A DNA stretch of 64,000 bases from the NCBI GenBank assembly GCA_013205085.1, contig JABMLH010000009.1:1-64000 (forward strand), given 5' to 3'. The notes beneath the pieces are model-generated. The model had not been told where the DNA came from, ran no database searches, and saw nothing but the letters and a program-made list of their open reading frames with translations. Position 1 is the stretch's first letter. Every line of letters starts with the position of its first letter. The translations under genes were made by a program, and so were the position numbers. Shown here piece after piece: positions 54,390 through 63,816 of this stretch. The DNA is from Microbacteriaceae bacterium VKM Ac-2854. GTDB lineage: Bacteria; Actinomycetota; Actinomycetes; Actinomycetales; Microbacteriaceae.

Positions 54390-55025
54390 TCAGCCGACGG
54401 TGCGGCCCAACGCTTCGTAGAGGTCGCGGGCGAAGGTGCGCAGTTGGTCCTGATCACCGAGGTAGCTGTAGGCGGAGAGTTGGATGTCGCCGGAGACCGA
54501 CAGCAGCGCGAGCGGCTGACCGGCGGAATCGGTGCCGGCCGCGGGAGTGAACGCGACGCCGCCATCGGCGAAGACAACCGTCTCGGCGGTCGGGTACTGC
54601 TGCGCCCACGTGACCGCGAGCTCGTCCACACTCTGGTCGGTGCTCGTCCACCCGAACTGCAGCGCGCCCGAGTTCCCGGCGATCGTGTACGCGCAGGAGC
54701 CCGCGCCGCCGGTCTCGGTGATCGTGACGTAGGCGACAGGGATGTCGAGCTCATCGGCGATCGTCGCGACGGGCAACGCTGTCGCGCAGTCGACGGCGGG
54801 CGCCGTCGACGTCGGTGCGCCGGACGCCGGCACGCCGGTCTGATCGCTCGCCGCCGGCTCACTCGCCGCCTGCTCATCCGTCGGCGATGCGGCCGGCGTC
54901 GGCACCACGGTCGACGCGGCACTCGCCGCTTCGCCCTCCGGGATGTCGATCGCTCCGCCCGAGCAGCCCGCCAGGGTGAAGACCGCGGCGACGGCGAGCA
55001 GCATCGGGAGGCGGTGACGGGTCAT
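54390..55025 (-). CDS. Putative lipoprotein (DUF3558-like)
   Basis: A 211-aa exported lipoprotein: PMLLAVAAVFTLAGC gives lipobox LAGC at Cys21. A Ser/Thr/Pro/Ala linker (25-75) leads to a small domain with two cysteines (DCATALPVATIADEL and GSCAYTIAG) and a later AETVVFADGGVAFTP. The Cys spacing recalls DUF3558-type actinobacterial lipoproteins, but I am not sure of this. ATG 55025 overlaps the truA stop, so both are translated from one transcript. Confidence 0.75.
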   Translation of the reverse strand: MTRHRLPMLLAVAAVFTLAGCSGGAIDIPEGEAASAASTVVPTPAASPTDEQAASEPAASDQTGVPASGAPTSTAPAVDCATALPVATIADELDIPVAYVTITETGGAGSCAYTIAGNSGALQFGWTSTDQSVDELAVTWAQQYPTAETVVFADGGVAFTPAAGTDSAGQPLALLSVSGDIQLSAYSYLGDQDQLRTFARDLYEALGRTVG

Positions 55026-55978
55026 AACAGGCTCTTCTCGTCTTCTCGGGCCTGCGCCTCGCGGATGAGCGGATCCGGTGACGCGCGTCGGGCCCGGGTG
55101 AGCGCCGCTCGTTCGGCTAGTGCGGAATCGTCAGGATACCCGACCTCCACGAGGGTCAGCCCCCGTGCCGGCATCACCTTGAACTCGTTCGAGCGTGCCG
55201 CGGCGTCTCGGAGACCCACCACGTCGAGCGGCTCGACGCGCGACTCCCCCGCCGACGCGCAGGCACCGACGAGCGCGCGCACCATGCTGTGGCAGAACGC
55301 GTCGGCCCGCACGGTCGCGACCAGCACTCCCTCCTCATCCCGACGCCAGGAGAAGTCGAGCAGGGTGCGGATCGTCGTGGCACCCTCCCGCGGCTTGCAG
55401 AACGAGGCGAAATCGTGCAGGCCGAGCAACGACTGCGCCGCCTCGTCCATCGCCGCCGCGTCGAGCCGGATCGGCAGCCAGGTGGTGCTGTGCCGCCGCA
55501 ACGGATCGCGCGTGGAGTCCTCATCCGCGATCCGGTACTCGTAGCGGCGCCAGAGTGCGGAGAAGCGCGCGTCGAACCCGTCCGCCGCGACGCTCGCCCG
55601 CTCGATCACGACGTCGGAGTACTGGCCGAGGATCCCGTTCACGCGCCGAGCGAGCAGGTGCGGCACCACCACGTGCAGCGAGCCGTCGCCGGGCAGCGGC
55701 CCCCGCGCCCGCGCCCGCAACCCGCGCACCTGCTCCGGATTGAGGTCGAGGTGCGCCACCTGGCCGACCGCGTGCACGCCCACATCGGTCCGCCCCGCCA
55801 CCGTCAACCGAGGCGGGTGGCCCTCGCGGCGGAACAGGATGGCGACGGCGTCCTCCAGAACGCCCTGCACCGTGCGTAGTCCCGGCTGCTTCGCCCAGCC
55901 GCTGAACGCCGTGCCGTCGTAGGCGAGATCGAGGCGGATCCGGAGGGCGGGGGGCGATGCGGGGTGTTCGTCGTGCAC
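55022..55978 (-). CDS. truA: tRNA pseudouridine synthase A
   Basis: A 318-aa pseudouridine synthase acting on positions 38-40 of tRNA anticodon stems. RIRLDLAYDGTAFSGWAKQPGLRTVQGVLEDA and LTVAGRTDVGVHAVGQVAHLDL, with the catalytic Asp in the GRTDVGVHA motif, are intact; the second half contains FCHSMVRALVGACASAG. GTG 55978 lies 7 nt after a TAAACT box (leaderless). The extended C-terminus (ARRASPDPLIREAQAREDEKSLL) goes beyond the usual end. Confidence 0.93.
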   Translation of the reverse strand: MHDEHPASPPALRIRLDLAYDGTAFSGWAKQPGLRTVQGVLEDAVAILFRREGHPPRLTVAGRTDVGVHAVGQVAHLDLNPEQVRGLRARARGPLPGDGSLHVVVPHLLARRVNGILGQYSDVVIERASVAADGFDARFSALWRRYEYRIADEDSTRDPLRRHSTTWLPIRLDAAAMDEAAQSLLGLHDFASFCKPREGATTIRTLLDFSWRRDEEGVLVATVRADAFCHSMVRALVGACASAGESRVEPLDVVGLRDAAARSNEFKVMPARGLTLVEVGYPDDSALAERAALTRARRASPDPLIREAQAREDEKSLL

Positions 55979-55985
55979 GTGCGCC

Positions 55986-55991
55986 AGTTTA
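55986..55991 (-). promoter_or_regulatory. truA -10 box, leaderless
   Basis: TAAACT (minus strand) ends 7 nt before GTG 55978. Confidence 0.55.
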
Positions 55992-56084
55992 GGCGGGCGC
56001 TCGGATGCGGCGGTGTCGGTCCCGCTCGGTGTCGGTGCGCGGAGTTATCGTTTATCCCGCTCGGCTCAGCCCGCGCCCTCTGCC

Positions 56085-58169
56085 ATGACTCCCAGCTCCC
56101 GTCACCCTCGCCTGCCCGCCGCCACACCGGCCTCGGGCGCACCGGCGCGCCCGCACTTCGCCGGGCTCGACGGGCTGCGCGCCCTGGCGGTCGTCGCCGT
56201 CATCGTCTACCACCTGTTCCCCGGCGCCCTCCGCGGCGGCTTCCTCGGCGTCGACCTCTTCTTCGTCATCAGCGGATTCCTGATCACGCGTCTGCTGCTG
56301 GACGAGCGTGCCGGCACCGGCACCATCTCGCTCACCGCGTTCTGGCGCCGCCGAGCCCGGCGCATCCTCCCCGCGATCGCCGTGCTGGCGCTGGTGTGCA
56401 CCTCGCTGGCCGGCCTGATCGGCGGCGACCTGCTGGTCGGCATCGGTCGGCAGCTGCTGGGCCTTGCGACGTTCAGCAGCAACTGGTTCTCGATCGCCGC
56501 CGGTTCGAGCTACTTCGACCAGACCGCGCCCGAGCTGTTCCGCAACCTGTGGTCGCTCGGCGTGGAGGAGCAGTTCTACCTGCTCTGGCCGATCGCCCTC
56601 CTCGGCCTGGCGAAGCTGCCGCGCCGAGGCTTCCAGCTCGGCGTGATCGGCATCGCCGCCGTCGCGTCGGCGATCGCGATGGCTGCGCTGTACGCGCCCG
56701 GCGCGGATCCGACCCGGGTGTACTTCGGCAGCGACACGCACAGCTTCGGCCTCGCTCTGGGCGCCGTGCTCGCGATCGGCATCACCTTCATCCGCCCGTT
56801 CCACCTCGACGAGGGCGAGTCGGCGCTGCAGCGACTCAACCGGGTGCACGCGCCGTGGGTCGGCGTGCTGGCCCTGGTCGGCCTGGTCTGGATGAGCACC
56901 TGGCTGGAGGACGCAGGCGCGTTCGCCTACCGCGGCGGCATCGTGATCGGTACGGTGCTCGCAGCGCTGGTGGTCTGGGCGGCGACCCTTCCCGGCGCGC
57001 GCCTCGGTCGCCTGCTGGATGCCCGGCCCCTGCGCTGGCTCGGCCGACGCTCCTACGGCCTGTACCTGTGGCATTGGCCCGCCCTGATCCTCGTCGACGC
57101 GCTGATCGGCACCTCTGCCGCGACCCGCGCCGTGCCGGCGTTGCCGTCGGTGCTCGCCCTCATCGCGACCCTCGTCGCCGCGGTGCTCTCGTACCGCTTC
57201 GTCGAGGAGCCCATTCGCCGGCACGGGCTCCGGGCTCCGCTCACCCTGAGCCGGATCGCCTTCGGACGCGCGCATCGCGGCATCGGCGTCGCGGTGACCG
57301 CGTGGGTGCTGCTCGTCGCGAGCCTGGCCGGCACGGGAGCCGCCGTCGCGGCGGCACCGGAGCAGACCAGTGCGCAGCGCGTGATCGAACGGGGGGCGCG
57401 GGCGCTGGCCGCTGCCTCCGCATCCCCATCCGCATCCGCATCGGCACCGGTCGCGACGACGGCGCCGTCACCGACCGCGGTGCCGGCACCGCTGCTGCCC
57501 GCACCGAGCGCCTCGCCGACTCCGTCCGCGCCGGATTCGGCCACACCCACGGCGTCCCCCGGTAGCGCGTCCGGCAGCCCGACCAGCAGTGCGACCGGCA
57601 GCGCGACGCCGACCGAGAGTGCCGTCCCATCGCCCGAGCCGCTCGGTGCGACGGTCTCCGCCGTCGGCGACTCCGTGATGCTCGCCTCGGCCCCCGAACT
57701 GCAACTCGGTCTCCCGGCTCTCACCATCGACGCCGCCGTGTCACGTCAACTCAGCGCGGCTCCGGACATCGTGCGCGCCCTCGCCGCAACAGGCGGTTTG
57801 CGGGAGACGCTCGTGATCGGCCTCGGCACCAACGGGGCGATCGAACTCGAGACGCTGGAGGAGATCCGCGATCTCATCGGCCCGAACCGGCGGATCGTGG
57901 TTGTCAGTGTCTACGCGGCGCGGCCCTGGACCGACGAGGTCAACGCCACCCTGCGCGCGTTCGATCAGGCGCACCGCAACGTCGCATTGGCCGACTGGAG
58001 CACCGCGATCGCTCCGCACCCGGATCTCCTGGCCGACGACGGCATCCACCCCGGCCCGACCGGCGGGCAGATCTACACCGACTGCATCCTCGCCGCCCTG
58101 TCCGCCCTCCCGACGGATGACGAGGTAGCCGCCGACGCGGCGCAGGGCCTGGGCGCGTTCCGCCGCTGA
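56085..58169 (+). CDS. Acyltransferase, OatA-like (AT3 membrane + SGNH domains)
   Basis: A 694-aa membrane protein. Residues 20-380 are an acyltransferase-3 domain with about ten helices, starting HFAGLDGLRALAVVAVIVYHLFPGALRGGFLGVDLFFVISGFLITRLL, whose His in YHLF is family-typical. A 90-residue Ala/Ser/Pro/Thr linker leads to an external SGNH domain (about 525-680): VSAVGDSVM (Ser nucleophile), GLGTNGA and DDGIHPGPTGGQIYTD (Asp/His). OatA enzymes O-acetylate wall sugars on the outer face. Start choice is uncertain: ATG 56085 is preferred, with no clear ribosome-binding site. Confidence 0.85.
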   Translation: MTPSSRHPRLPAATPASGAPARPHFAGLDGLRALAVVAVIVYHLFPGALRGGFLGVDLFFVISGFLITRLLLDERAGTGTISLTAFWRRRARRILPAIAVLALVCTSLAGLIGGDLLVGIGRQLLGLATFSSNWFSIAAGSSYFDQTAPELFRNLWSLGVEEQFYLLWPIALLGLAKLPRRGFQLGVIGIAAVASAIAMAALYAPGADPTRVYFGSDTHSFGLALGAVLAIGITFIRPFHLDEGESALQRLNRVHAPWVGVLALVGLVWMSTWLEDAGAFAYRGGIVIGTVLAALVVWAATLPGARLGRLLDARPLRWLGRRSYGLYLWHWPALILVDALIGTSAATRAVPALPSVLALIATLVAAVLSYRFVEEPIRRHGLRAPLTLSRIAFGRAHRGIGVAVTAWVLLVASLAGTGAAVAAAPEQTSAQRVIERGARALAAASASPSASASAPVATTAPSPTAVPAPLLPAPSASPTPSAPDSATPTASPGSASGSPTSSATGSATPTESAVPSPEPLGATVSAVGDSVMLASAPELQLGLPALTIDAAVSRQLSAAPDIVRALAATGGLRETLVIGLGTNGAIELETLEEIRDLIGPNRRIVVVSVYAARPWTDEVNATLRAFDQAHRNVALADWSTAIAPHPDLLADDGIHPGPTGGQIYTDCILAALSALPTDDEVAADAAQGLGAFRR

Positions 58170-58205
58170 GCCGCCTCTCGTCCTGCAGAAGCACCGAGGT
58201 CGGTT

Positions 58206-58305
58206 GCGGAAATACAGGGTCGCAGCCCGAGGTAGCGCTCCCATCCGCATGCCCGGCCCTCATTTCCGTCCTGGCCCTGCATTTCCGTCCCCACCCTGCA
58301 TTTCC
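58206..58305. repeat. Repeated CCCTGCATTTCCG motif with inverted copy
   Basis: Three direct copies of CCCT(G)CATTTCCG (58256-58267, 58274-58286, 58293-58305) with 18-19-bp period, plus one inverted near-copy CGGAAATACAGGG at 58206-58218. Any of the three can pair with the inverted one. It lies between the convergent acyltransferase and rplQ genes. Confidence 0.75.
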
Positions 58306-58367
58306 GATCGGGCCATCTCTCGCCGCGGACGGGGATGCCGTCGCCGGCGGGCATGCGGCGCGCACGA

Positions 58368-58403
58368 CGAAGCCCCCGCCTCCAGCAGGAGACGGGGGCT
58401 TCG
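58368..58403. terminator. rplQ terminator hairpin
   Basis: CGAAGCCCCCGCCTCC pairs with GGAGACGGGGGCTTCG (one mismatch, AGCA loop), 16 bp past the rplQ stop; it may also stop transcription from the acyltransferase gene. Confidence 0.8.
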
Positions 58404-58419
58404 GGGCGTGCAGCGGATG

Positions 58420-58950
58420 CTACTTGGCGGCCTCTTCGGCGACCGGGGCGTCCGCGACGGGCGCGTCCTCGACCGGGGCGTCCGCGACGGGCGCGTCCTC
58501 GACCGGGGCGTCCTCGACCGGAGCGTCCTCGACGGGCGCCTCGACCGGAGCGGCAGCGGCGGCCTTGGCCGACTTCTTCACCTTGGGGGTGACGGGCTCG
58601 AGAACGAGCTCGATCACGGCCATGGGCGCGTTGTCGCCCTTGCGGGGGCCGATCTTGGTGATGCGGGTGTAGCCACCCTCGCGCTCGGCGACGAGCGGCG
58701 CGATCTCGGTGAAGAGCTCGTGCACAACGCTCTTGTCGCCGATGGTCGCGAGGACGCGGCGACGAGCGTGCAGGTCTCCGCGCTTGGCGAAGGTGATGAG
58801 GCGCTCGGCCAGGGGGCGAAGGCGCTTGGCCTTGGTCTCCGTGGTCTTGATGCTCTTGTGCGTGAACAGGGCGGCAGCCAGGTTCGCGAGCAGCAGGCGC
58901 TCGTGCGCGGGTCCGCCTCCGAGGCGGGGGCCCTTCGTGGGCTTAGGCAT
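58420..58950 (-). CDS. rplQ: 50S ribosomal protein L17 with repetitive acidic tail
   Basis: A 176-aa L17. The core (1-120: [52 protein letters not shown] ... [23 protein letters not shown]) is normal. The extra C-terminal 50 residues are repeats of the kind [10 protein letters not shown] (about seven copies), encoded by a 15- and 30-bp tandem DNA repeat at 58438-58530. Ala/Glu/Lys tails are known in actinobacterial L17, but the regularity here points to repeat expansion. It follows rpoA in the S13 operon. Confidence 0.95.
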   Translation of the reverse strand: MPKPTKGPRLGGGPAHERLLLANLAAALFTHKSIKTTETKAKRLRPLAERLITFAKRGDLHARRRVLATIGDKSVVHELFTEIAPLVAEREGGYTRITKIGPRKGDNAPMAVIELVLEPVTPKVKKSAKAAAAAPVEAPVEDAPVEDAPVEDAPVADAPVEDAPVADAPVAEEAAK

Positions 58951-59005
58951 TGATTTACTCCAGTACTAAAGGGGTGTCAGTAGGTCGTGGCGACGAAGCG
59001 CGGAC

Positions 59006-59992
59006 CTAGATGCTCTCGTCGTCGTAGCTGTAGAAGTGCGCACCGTCGAAGCCGGGAACGGAGTCCTTCAGCGACAGGCCCAGCTCCGTGAGCTTTTCCT
59101 TGACCTCATCCACCGACTTCTGGCCGAAGTTGCGGATGTTCATGAGCTGCGTCTCCGAGAGGGCGACGAGCTCGTTGACGTTGTTGATGCCTTCGCGCTT
59201 GAGGCAGTTGTAGCTGCGCACCGAGAGGTCGAGGTCCTCGATGGGCATCGACAGCTCGGTCGAGAGCACGGCGTCGACCGGCGCGGGGCCGATCTCGATG
59301 CCCTCGGCGGCGTTGTTCAGCTCGCGAGCAAGACCGAACAGCTCGGTCAACGTACGACCGGCCGACGCGATGGCGTCGCGCGGGGTGATCGCCGGCTTGG
59401 TCTCGACGTCGACCACGAGGCGGTCGAAGTCGGTGCGCTCGCCGGCACGGGTGGCCTCGACGCGGTAGGTGACCTTGAGAACGGGCGAGTAGATGGAGTC
59501 GATCGGGATCTGGCCCGCCTCCGAGAACTCGTTGCGGTTCTGGGTCGCCGACACGTAGCCGCGGCCGCGCTCGATGGTGAGCTCGAGCTCGAACTTCGCC
59601 TTGTCGTTCAGGGTCGCGATGACGAGTTCCGGGTTGTGGATCTCGACGCCGGCCGGAGCCGAGATGTCGGCGGCGGTGACCTGACCGGCACCCTGCTTGC
59701 GCAGGTACGCGGTGATCGGCTCGTCGTGCTCCGAGGAGACGACCAGGCCCTTGATGTTCAGGATGATCTCGGTGACGTCTTCCTTGACACCGGGAACGGT
59801 CGTGAACTCGTGCAGCACACCGTCGATGCGGATGCTGGTGACCGCCGCGCCCGGGATGGACGACAGCAGGGTGCGACGAAGCGAGTTGCCGAGCGTGTAG
59901 CCGAAGCCGGGCTCGAGGGGCTCGATGACGAAGCGGGAACGGAACTCCGAGATGTTGTCCTCGGTGAGCGTCGGGCGCTGTGCGATAAGCAC
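59006..59992 (-). CDS. rpoA: DNA-directed RNA polymerase subunit alpha
   Basis: A 328-aa alpha subunit. The N-terminal assembly domain (1-230) has [38 protein letters not shown], and the C-terminal DNA-binding domain (250-320) has [50 protein letters not shown] 59992 has AAAGGA 8 nt upstream. It lies 132 bp after rpsK, a larger gap than usual, which contains a perfect dyad. Confidence 0.97.
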   Translation of the reverse strand: MLIAQRPTLTEDNISEFRSRFVIEPLEPGFGYTLGNSLRRTLLSSIPGAAVTSIRIDGVLHEFTTVPGVKEDVTEIILNIKGLVVSSEHDEPITAYLRKQGAGQVTAADISAPAGVEIHNPELVIATLNDKAKFELELTIERGRGYVSATQNRNEFSEAGQIPIDSIYSPVLKVTYRVEATRAGERTDFDRLVVDVETKPAITPRDAIASAGRTLTELFGLARELNNAAEGIEIGPAPVDAVLSTELSMPIEDLDLSVRSYNCLKREGINNVNELVALSETQLMNIRNFGQKSVDEVKEKLTELGLSLKDSVPGFDGAHFYSYDDESI

Positions 59993-60009
59993 TGTTGATT
60001 CCTTTCGAT

Positions 60010-60033
60010 CACGTGTCCGCTATATGACACGTG
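60010..60033. promoter_or_regulatory. Perfect dyad CACGTGTC-N8-GACACGTG upstream of rpoA
   Basis: Two 8-bp arms, each containing the palindrome CACGTG, are separated by CGCTATAT 18 bp upstream of the rpoA start codon. As RNA it would be a stem just before the ribosome-binding site; as DNA it would be a symmetric operator. Confidence 0.5.
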
Positions 60034-60124
60034 CGTTTGCGAGGTATGAAGTTGTGAAAGAAATGCGTGAGCCGCCGAGGCGGGCACCCGTTACCGGATG
60101 CCCGCTCGGCGGACCATGGTGCAC

Positions 60125-60523
60125 TTAGACGCGGCGGCGCTTCGGCGGGCGGCAACCGTTGTGCGCCTGCGGGGTGACGTCGTTGATCGAGCCGACCTCG
60201 AGGCCGGCGGCCTGCAGCGAGCGGATCGCGGTCTCGCGACCCGAACCCGGGCCCTTGACGAAGACGTCGACCTTCTTCATGCCGTGCTCCTGCGCCTGAC
60301 GGGCAGCGGACTCGGCGGCGAGCTGAGCGGCGAACGGGGTCGACTTGCGCGAGCCCTTGAAGCCGACTCCACCGGACGAGGCCCAGCTGATGACGGCACC
60401 GGACGGGTCGGTGATCGACACGATCGTGTTGTTGAACGTCGACTTGATGTGGGCCTGGCCCACAGCGATGTTCTTCTTTTCCTTACGGCGCGGCTTGCGA
60501 GCGGCCGTCTTGGGGGTAGCCAA
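60125..60523 (-). CDS. rpsK: 30S ribosomal protein S11
   Basis: A 132-aa S11. [50 protein letters not shown] and the [32 protein letters not shown] end are canonical. The start codon is TTG 60523 with GAGGAG upstream; no ATG is available in frame at the family N-terminus. It follows rpsM by 29 bp. Confidence 0.97.
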   Translation of the reverse strand: MATPKTAARKPRRKEKKNIAVGQAHIKSTFNNTIVSITDPSGAVISWASSGGVGFKGSRKSTPFAAQLAAESAARQAQEHGMKKVDVFVKGPGSGRETAIRSLQAAGLEVGSINDVTPQAHNGCRPPKRRRV

Positions 60524-60552
60524 TGTTTTCTCCTCTGATCCGTGTCGCCCGC

Positions 60553-60933
60553 TTACTTGCGGCCGGCCTTCTTCTTGCCGGCGACGGTGCGCTTCGGGCC
60601 CTTACGGGTACGAGCGTTGGTCTTGGTGCGCTGTCCACGGACCGGGAGGCCACGACGGTGGCGGATGCCCTCGTAGGAGCCGATCTCGACCTTGCGGCGG
60701 ATGTCGGCGGCGACCTCGCGGCGGAGGTCACCCTCCACCTTGTAGTTGCCTTCGATGTAGTCGCGCAGAGCGACGAGCTGGTCGTCGGTCAGATCCTTGA
60801 CGCGGATGTTCCCGTCGATCTCGGTGTCTGCGAGGGTCTTGAGCGCGCGAGTGCGGCCAACACCGTAGATGTAGGTCAGTGCGACCTCCACGCGCTTCTC
60901 GCGCGGGATGTCTACTCCTGCCAGACGTGCCAT
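60553..60933 (-). CDS. rpsM: 30S ribosomal protein S13
   Basis: A 126-aa S13. [88 protein letters not shown]: complete, with the basic tail near the anticodon loops. It precedes rpsK in the usual order. The gap to rpmJ (172 bp) contains long-range complementary ATGCAGCACC/GGTGCTGCGT segments. Confidence 0.97.
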   Translation of the reverse strand: MARLAGVDIPREKRVEVALTYIYGVGRTRALKTLADTEIDGNIRVKDLTDDQLVALRDYIEGNYKVEGDLRREVAADIRRKVEIGSYEGIRHRRGLPVRGQRTKTNARTRKGPKRTVAGKKKAGRK

Positions 60934-61105
60934 GGTGGCTTCTCCTGTGAGTGAGTGGAGGTGTGATGCAGCACCGGTGCCTCGGCCTCCAACCGAAGGT
61001 GTCCTCGCCGTTCATCCCCCGACGAGCGGAGGATGCAGCGCGATTTCTGGTGCTGCGTGATGTTCCCCGCCGGAGCGAGGTCGGCGCCCGGAGGCCCCTG
61101 GGCGA

Positions 61106-61222
61106 TTAGCCCTGGCGCTGCTTGTGGCGCGGGTTGCTGCTGCAGATGACCATCACGTTGCCGTGGCGGCGGATGATCTTGCAGTGGTCGCAGATGCGCT
61201 TGACGCTGGGGTTGACCTTCAT
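61106..61222 (-). CDS. rpmJ: 50S ribosomal protein L36
   Basis: A 38-aa protein, too short for many gene finders: [20 protein letters not shown] at the N-terminus and [12 protein letters not shown] at the end. Three cysteines and one histidine (CDHC, C-x4-H) form the zinc site, so this is the zinc-binding form. ATG 61222 follows AAGGAAAAG-like sequence. It lies between infA and rpsM. Confidence 0.95.
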   Translation of the reverse strand: MKVNPSVKRICDHCKIIRRHGNVMVICSSNPRHKQRQG

Positions 61223-61319
61223 TGTTCTTTTCCTTGCTTTCGCTGGCGTCGTGCTCCCGGAGGATTACCGGGGCCGTTCCTTACAGAACACACGTGCCGA
61301 ACGCGGAGCGAGCGAACGT

Positions 61320-61541
61320 CTACTTGTAGCGGTAGACGATCCGGCCGCGGGTCAGGTCGTAGGGGCTCAGCTCCACGATCACGCGGTCCTCGGGGAGGAT
61401 GCGGATGTAGTGCTGACGCATCTTGCCCGAGATGTGGGCGAGAACTTTGTGTCCGTTGGTCAGCTCCACGCGGAACATCGCGTTGGGGAGCGCCTCGACA
61501 ACCGCACCTTCGATTTCGATGACACCGTCTTTTTTGGCCAT
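61320..61541 (-). CDS. infA: Translation initiation factor IF-1
   Basis: A 73-aa OB-fold protein: [72 protein letters not shown], complete and almost invariant in the family. ATG 61541 follows GTGAGG. AATACT at 61558-61563 (minus strand) may be the -10 box. The gene heads the infA-rpmJ-rpsM-rpsK-rpoA-rplQ cluster and is divergent from lepB; adk and map are not adjacent. Confidence 0.97.
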   Translation of the reverse strand: MAKKDGVIEIEGAVVEALPNAMFRVELTNGHKVLAHISGKMRQHYIRILPEDRVIVELSPYDLTRGRIVYRYK

Positions 61542-61780
61542 AGCCTCACTGTCGTTCAGTATTGATGTGTACTGGTCGTGCGAATGTTTCCGCGACGATC
61601 CGGTCGCGAGCGAGTGCTCGCAGCGGGTGCGCGGGCATGCCGAAGCGTGCGCAAACACCAAGGGTCGATACTACGCCAGAAACAGCGCACGCGCCACCTC
61701 CGCGGCGCGTCGGCCGAATGGTGTCACCGCCGGTACGTCTTAAGCTGGCTCCTGGCCCGATCGTGGGCCGAGGAGAGGGG

Positions 61781-62527
61781 ATGCACGTGGCCGAATCCAA
61801 GGACACGAACCGGCCCAAACGACGCTGGTACACGCATCCGGTCGTCACCGTGATCGGCGCGATCGTGGTGATCGCCCTGCTGCAGAACTTCTTCGTGAAG
61901 GTCTACACCGTTCCCTCCGGCTCGATGGAGAACACGCTGCAGGGCGGCGGCTTCTTCGGCGACCGCATCCTGGTCGACCGCACCGCGTCCCTGCAGGGGC
62001 CGACGCACACCGGTCAGATCGTCGTGTTCTCGCGCGACGACGCGTGGGGTAAGAGCGACGCGGTCGGCAATCCGATCTCGGAAGCGATCAAGTACTTCGG
62101 CGACATCGCCAGTATCGGGCCCTCGCACGAGCAGTTCCTGGTCAAGCGCGTGATCGCGACCGGCGGCCAGACCGTGTCCTGCTGCGACGCCGAGGGGCGC
62201 GTCCTCGTGGACGGCAAGCCGTTGGACGGCAGCTACATCTTCGAAGACTTCGACTTCACCGCCGGCACTCTCGACTGCAGCACGTCGCCGCGGTCGCTGC
62301 GCTGCTTCGACGAGTACACCGTGCCGGAGGGCTCCGTGTTCGTGCTCGGCGACCACCGCTCGAACTCGAACGATTCGATGGGCAACTGCCGCGGGATCAG
62401 CGGACCCATCGACGACTGCGTCAAAGTGGTGCAACAGAGCAACATCGTCGGGCGGGTGTTCGCGGTCGCCTGGCCACTGACCCGGTGGCGCTACTTCGAC
62501 GGCGAAGACCCGACGATCACCGGCTGA
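61781..62527 (+). CDS. lepB: Signal peptidase I
   Basis: A 248-aa membrane protease. One transmembrane helix (VVTVIGAIVVIALLQNFFV, 21-39) precedes the catalytic box YTVPSGSMENTL with Ser48; the general-base Lys122 is in FLVKRVIATGGQTV; GDHRSNSNDSMGN completes the family signatures. It removes signal peptides of the secreted proteins seen in this window. ATG 61781 has GAGGAG 5-7 nt upstream; GTG 61787 is an alternative. A Cys-containing insertion (SCCDAEG, LDCSTSPRSLRC) is present in the beta domain. Confidence 0.93.
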   Translation: MHVAESKDTNRPKRRWYTHPVVTVIGAIVVIALLQNFFVKVYTVPSGSMENTLQGGGFFGDRILVDRTASLQGPTHTGQIVVFSRDDAWGKSDAVGNPISEAIKYFGDIASIGPSHEQFLVKRVIATGGQTVSCCDAEGRVLVDGKPLDGSYIFEDFDFTAGTLDCSTSPRSLRCFDEYTVPEGSVFVLGDHRSNSNDSMGNCRGISGPIDDCVKVVQQSNIVGRVFAVAWPLTRWRYFDGEDPTITG

Positions 62528-62629
62528 GCCCCGGCACCGCGGGAGCGGAACATCCGCGCCGTCTCCGTGTTGTACTTCCGGTACCGCCGATCCCCGAGGA
62601 GCGGAACCGATCCCCGAGGAGGATGTGAC

Positions 62630-63646
62630 GTGACGATCGCACTGGCCGTGGCCGCTGCGCTGGCCGGAGGCGTGCTGCTGGCGAGCGGGATCCTCAAGCT
62701 CGGGCGCACGGAGGCCTTCCACCAGAGCCTCCCGCACCTCGGTGTTCCGGCTTTCCTGCGACGTACGCGGGCGTTCGCCCGCGCGTTCCCGTTCGGCGAG
62801 ATCGCGCTCGGCCTGGCGATCCTGCTGCTGCCCACGCCGTGGCAGTTCCTGCCGCTGCTGGCCGCCACCGCGCTCTTCGCCGTGTTCTTCGTCGTCTCCG
62901 TTCGCGCGAGCCGCGCACCGGAGGAGGTGGAGTGCGAATGCTTCGGCGGGCTCGGCGACGCCCGGATGACCCGCGGCACCGTCGTGCGCAACGGCGTCTT
63001 CCTGGCCCTCGCCCTCGCCGGCCTCCTCGCTCCGGCGTCGCCCGCGTCGGTGTCCGCCGAACTCACCGGCGCCCTGTTCATCCCCCTCCTCGTGTCCGCC
63101 CTCGTGATCGGAGTGCTCGTGATCCGCCGCAACGCCACCAAGAAGCCCACGCCGGGAGCCGCCTTCGGCGCACCCGCACCCGGACCCGCGCCCACTCCCC
63201 CGGCTCCGCCGACGCCGGACGAGGCACCGCTCGTCCTCTACACCGTCGACGGCGAGCCCATCGAACTGGCGGAGTACACGACACCCCCGACCCACCTGGT
63301 CTTCTTCTCCGCCGACTGCTCCTCCTGCCAGAAGCTGGTCGAACGGTTCCGCTGGTGGCCGCACGCGTTGCGCGAGGGCGACGAGTTGCAGCCGGTCTTC
63401 CTGGGCGCCAAGGAGGACTTCGCCGACTACGAGGTCTTCGCGCCGCTGCTCGAGTACGCGCTCTACGACCCCCGACGCGCCGTGGCCCGCCGCCTCGGCC
63501 TGCAGGGCACGCCCGGAGCGGTCTACCTGGACACCGAGCACCCACTCGGGCGGGGCTGGGTCGCCGGCGAGGTCGCCATCGAGGCCGTCGTCGTCCGTCC
63601 CGGCTTCTTCGAGGAACACGGCAACGGGGTACGAGCCGCGGAGTGA
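62630..63646 (+). CDS. MauE-like membrane protein fused to a thioredoxin-like domain
   Basis: A 338-aa protein. Residues 1-150 are four hydrophobic segments of the MauE/DoxX-like kind (AVAAALAGGVLLASGILKLGRTEAFHQSL, FPFGEIALGLAILLLPTPWQ, with the conserved ECECFGGLG loop holding two cysteines). After a Pro-rich linker (about 190-215) comes a thioredoxin-like domain with FFSADCSSCQKLVERF, whose C-x-x-C pair is intact, and GTPGAVYLD as the cis-Pro loop. GTG 62630 has GAGGAGG 6 nt upstream. Probably moves electrons or thiols across the membrane; partner unknown. Confidence 0.8.
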   Translation: MTIALAVAAALAGGVLLASGILKLGRTEAFHQSLPHLGVPAFLRRTRAFARAFPFGEIALGLAILLLPTPWQFLPLLAATALFAVFFVVSVRASRAPEEVECECFGGLGDARMTRGTVVRNGVFLALALAGLLAPASPASVSAELTGALFIPLLVSALVIGVLVIRRNATKKPTPGAAFGAPAPGPAPTPPAPPTPDEAPLVLYTVDGEPIELAEYTTPPTHLVFFSADCSSCQKLVERFRWWPHALREGDELQPVFLGAKEDFADYEVFAPLLEYALYDPRRAVARRLGLQGTPGAVYLDTEHPLGRGWVAGEVAIEAVVVRPGFFEEHGNGVRAAE

Positions 63647-63816
63647 CGGCTGCCCTAAAGGGTACGTGGTGGACATGTTTGATTAGTCTTTCCGACCCAA
63701 TCCGCCATTCCGGTCTTTTTTGCGTGAGAGCGTTCCTCCTGAACGAATAACCCCTCTCACCGATATTTCGGTTCGCGCCCCGAACGGCCCGCGCCGGATG
63801 AGAAAGGCCATTCCCC

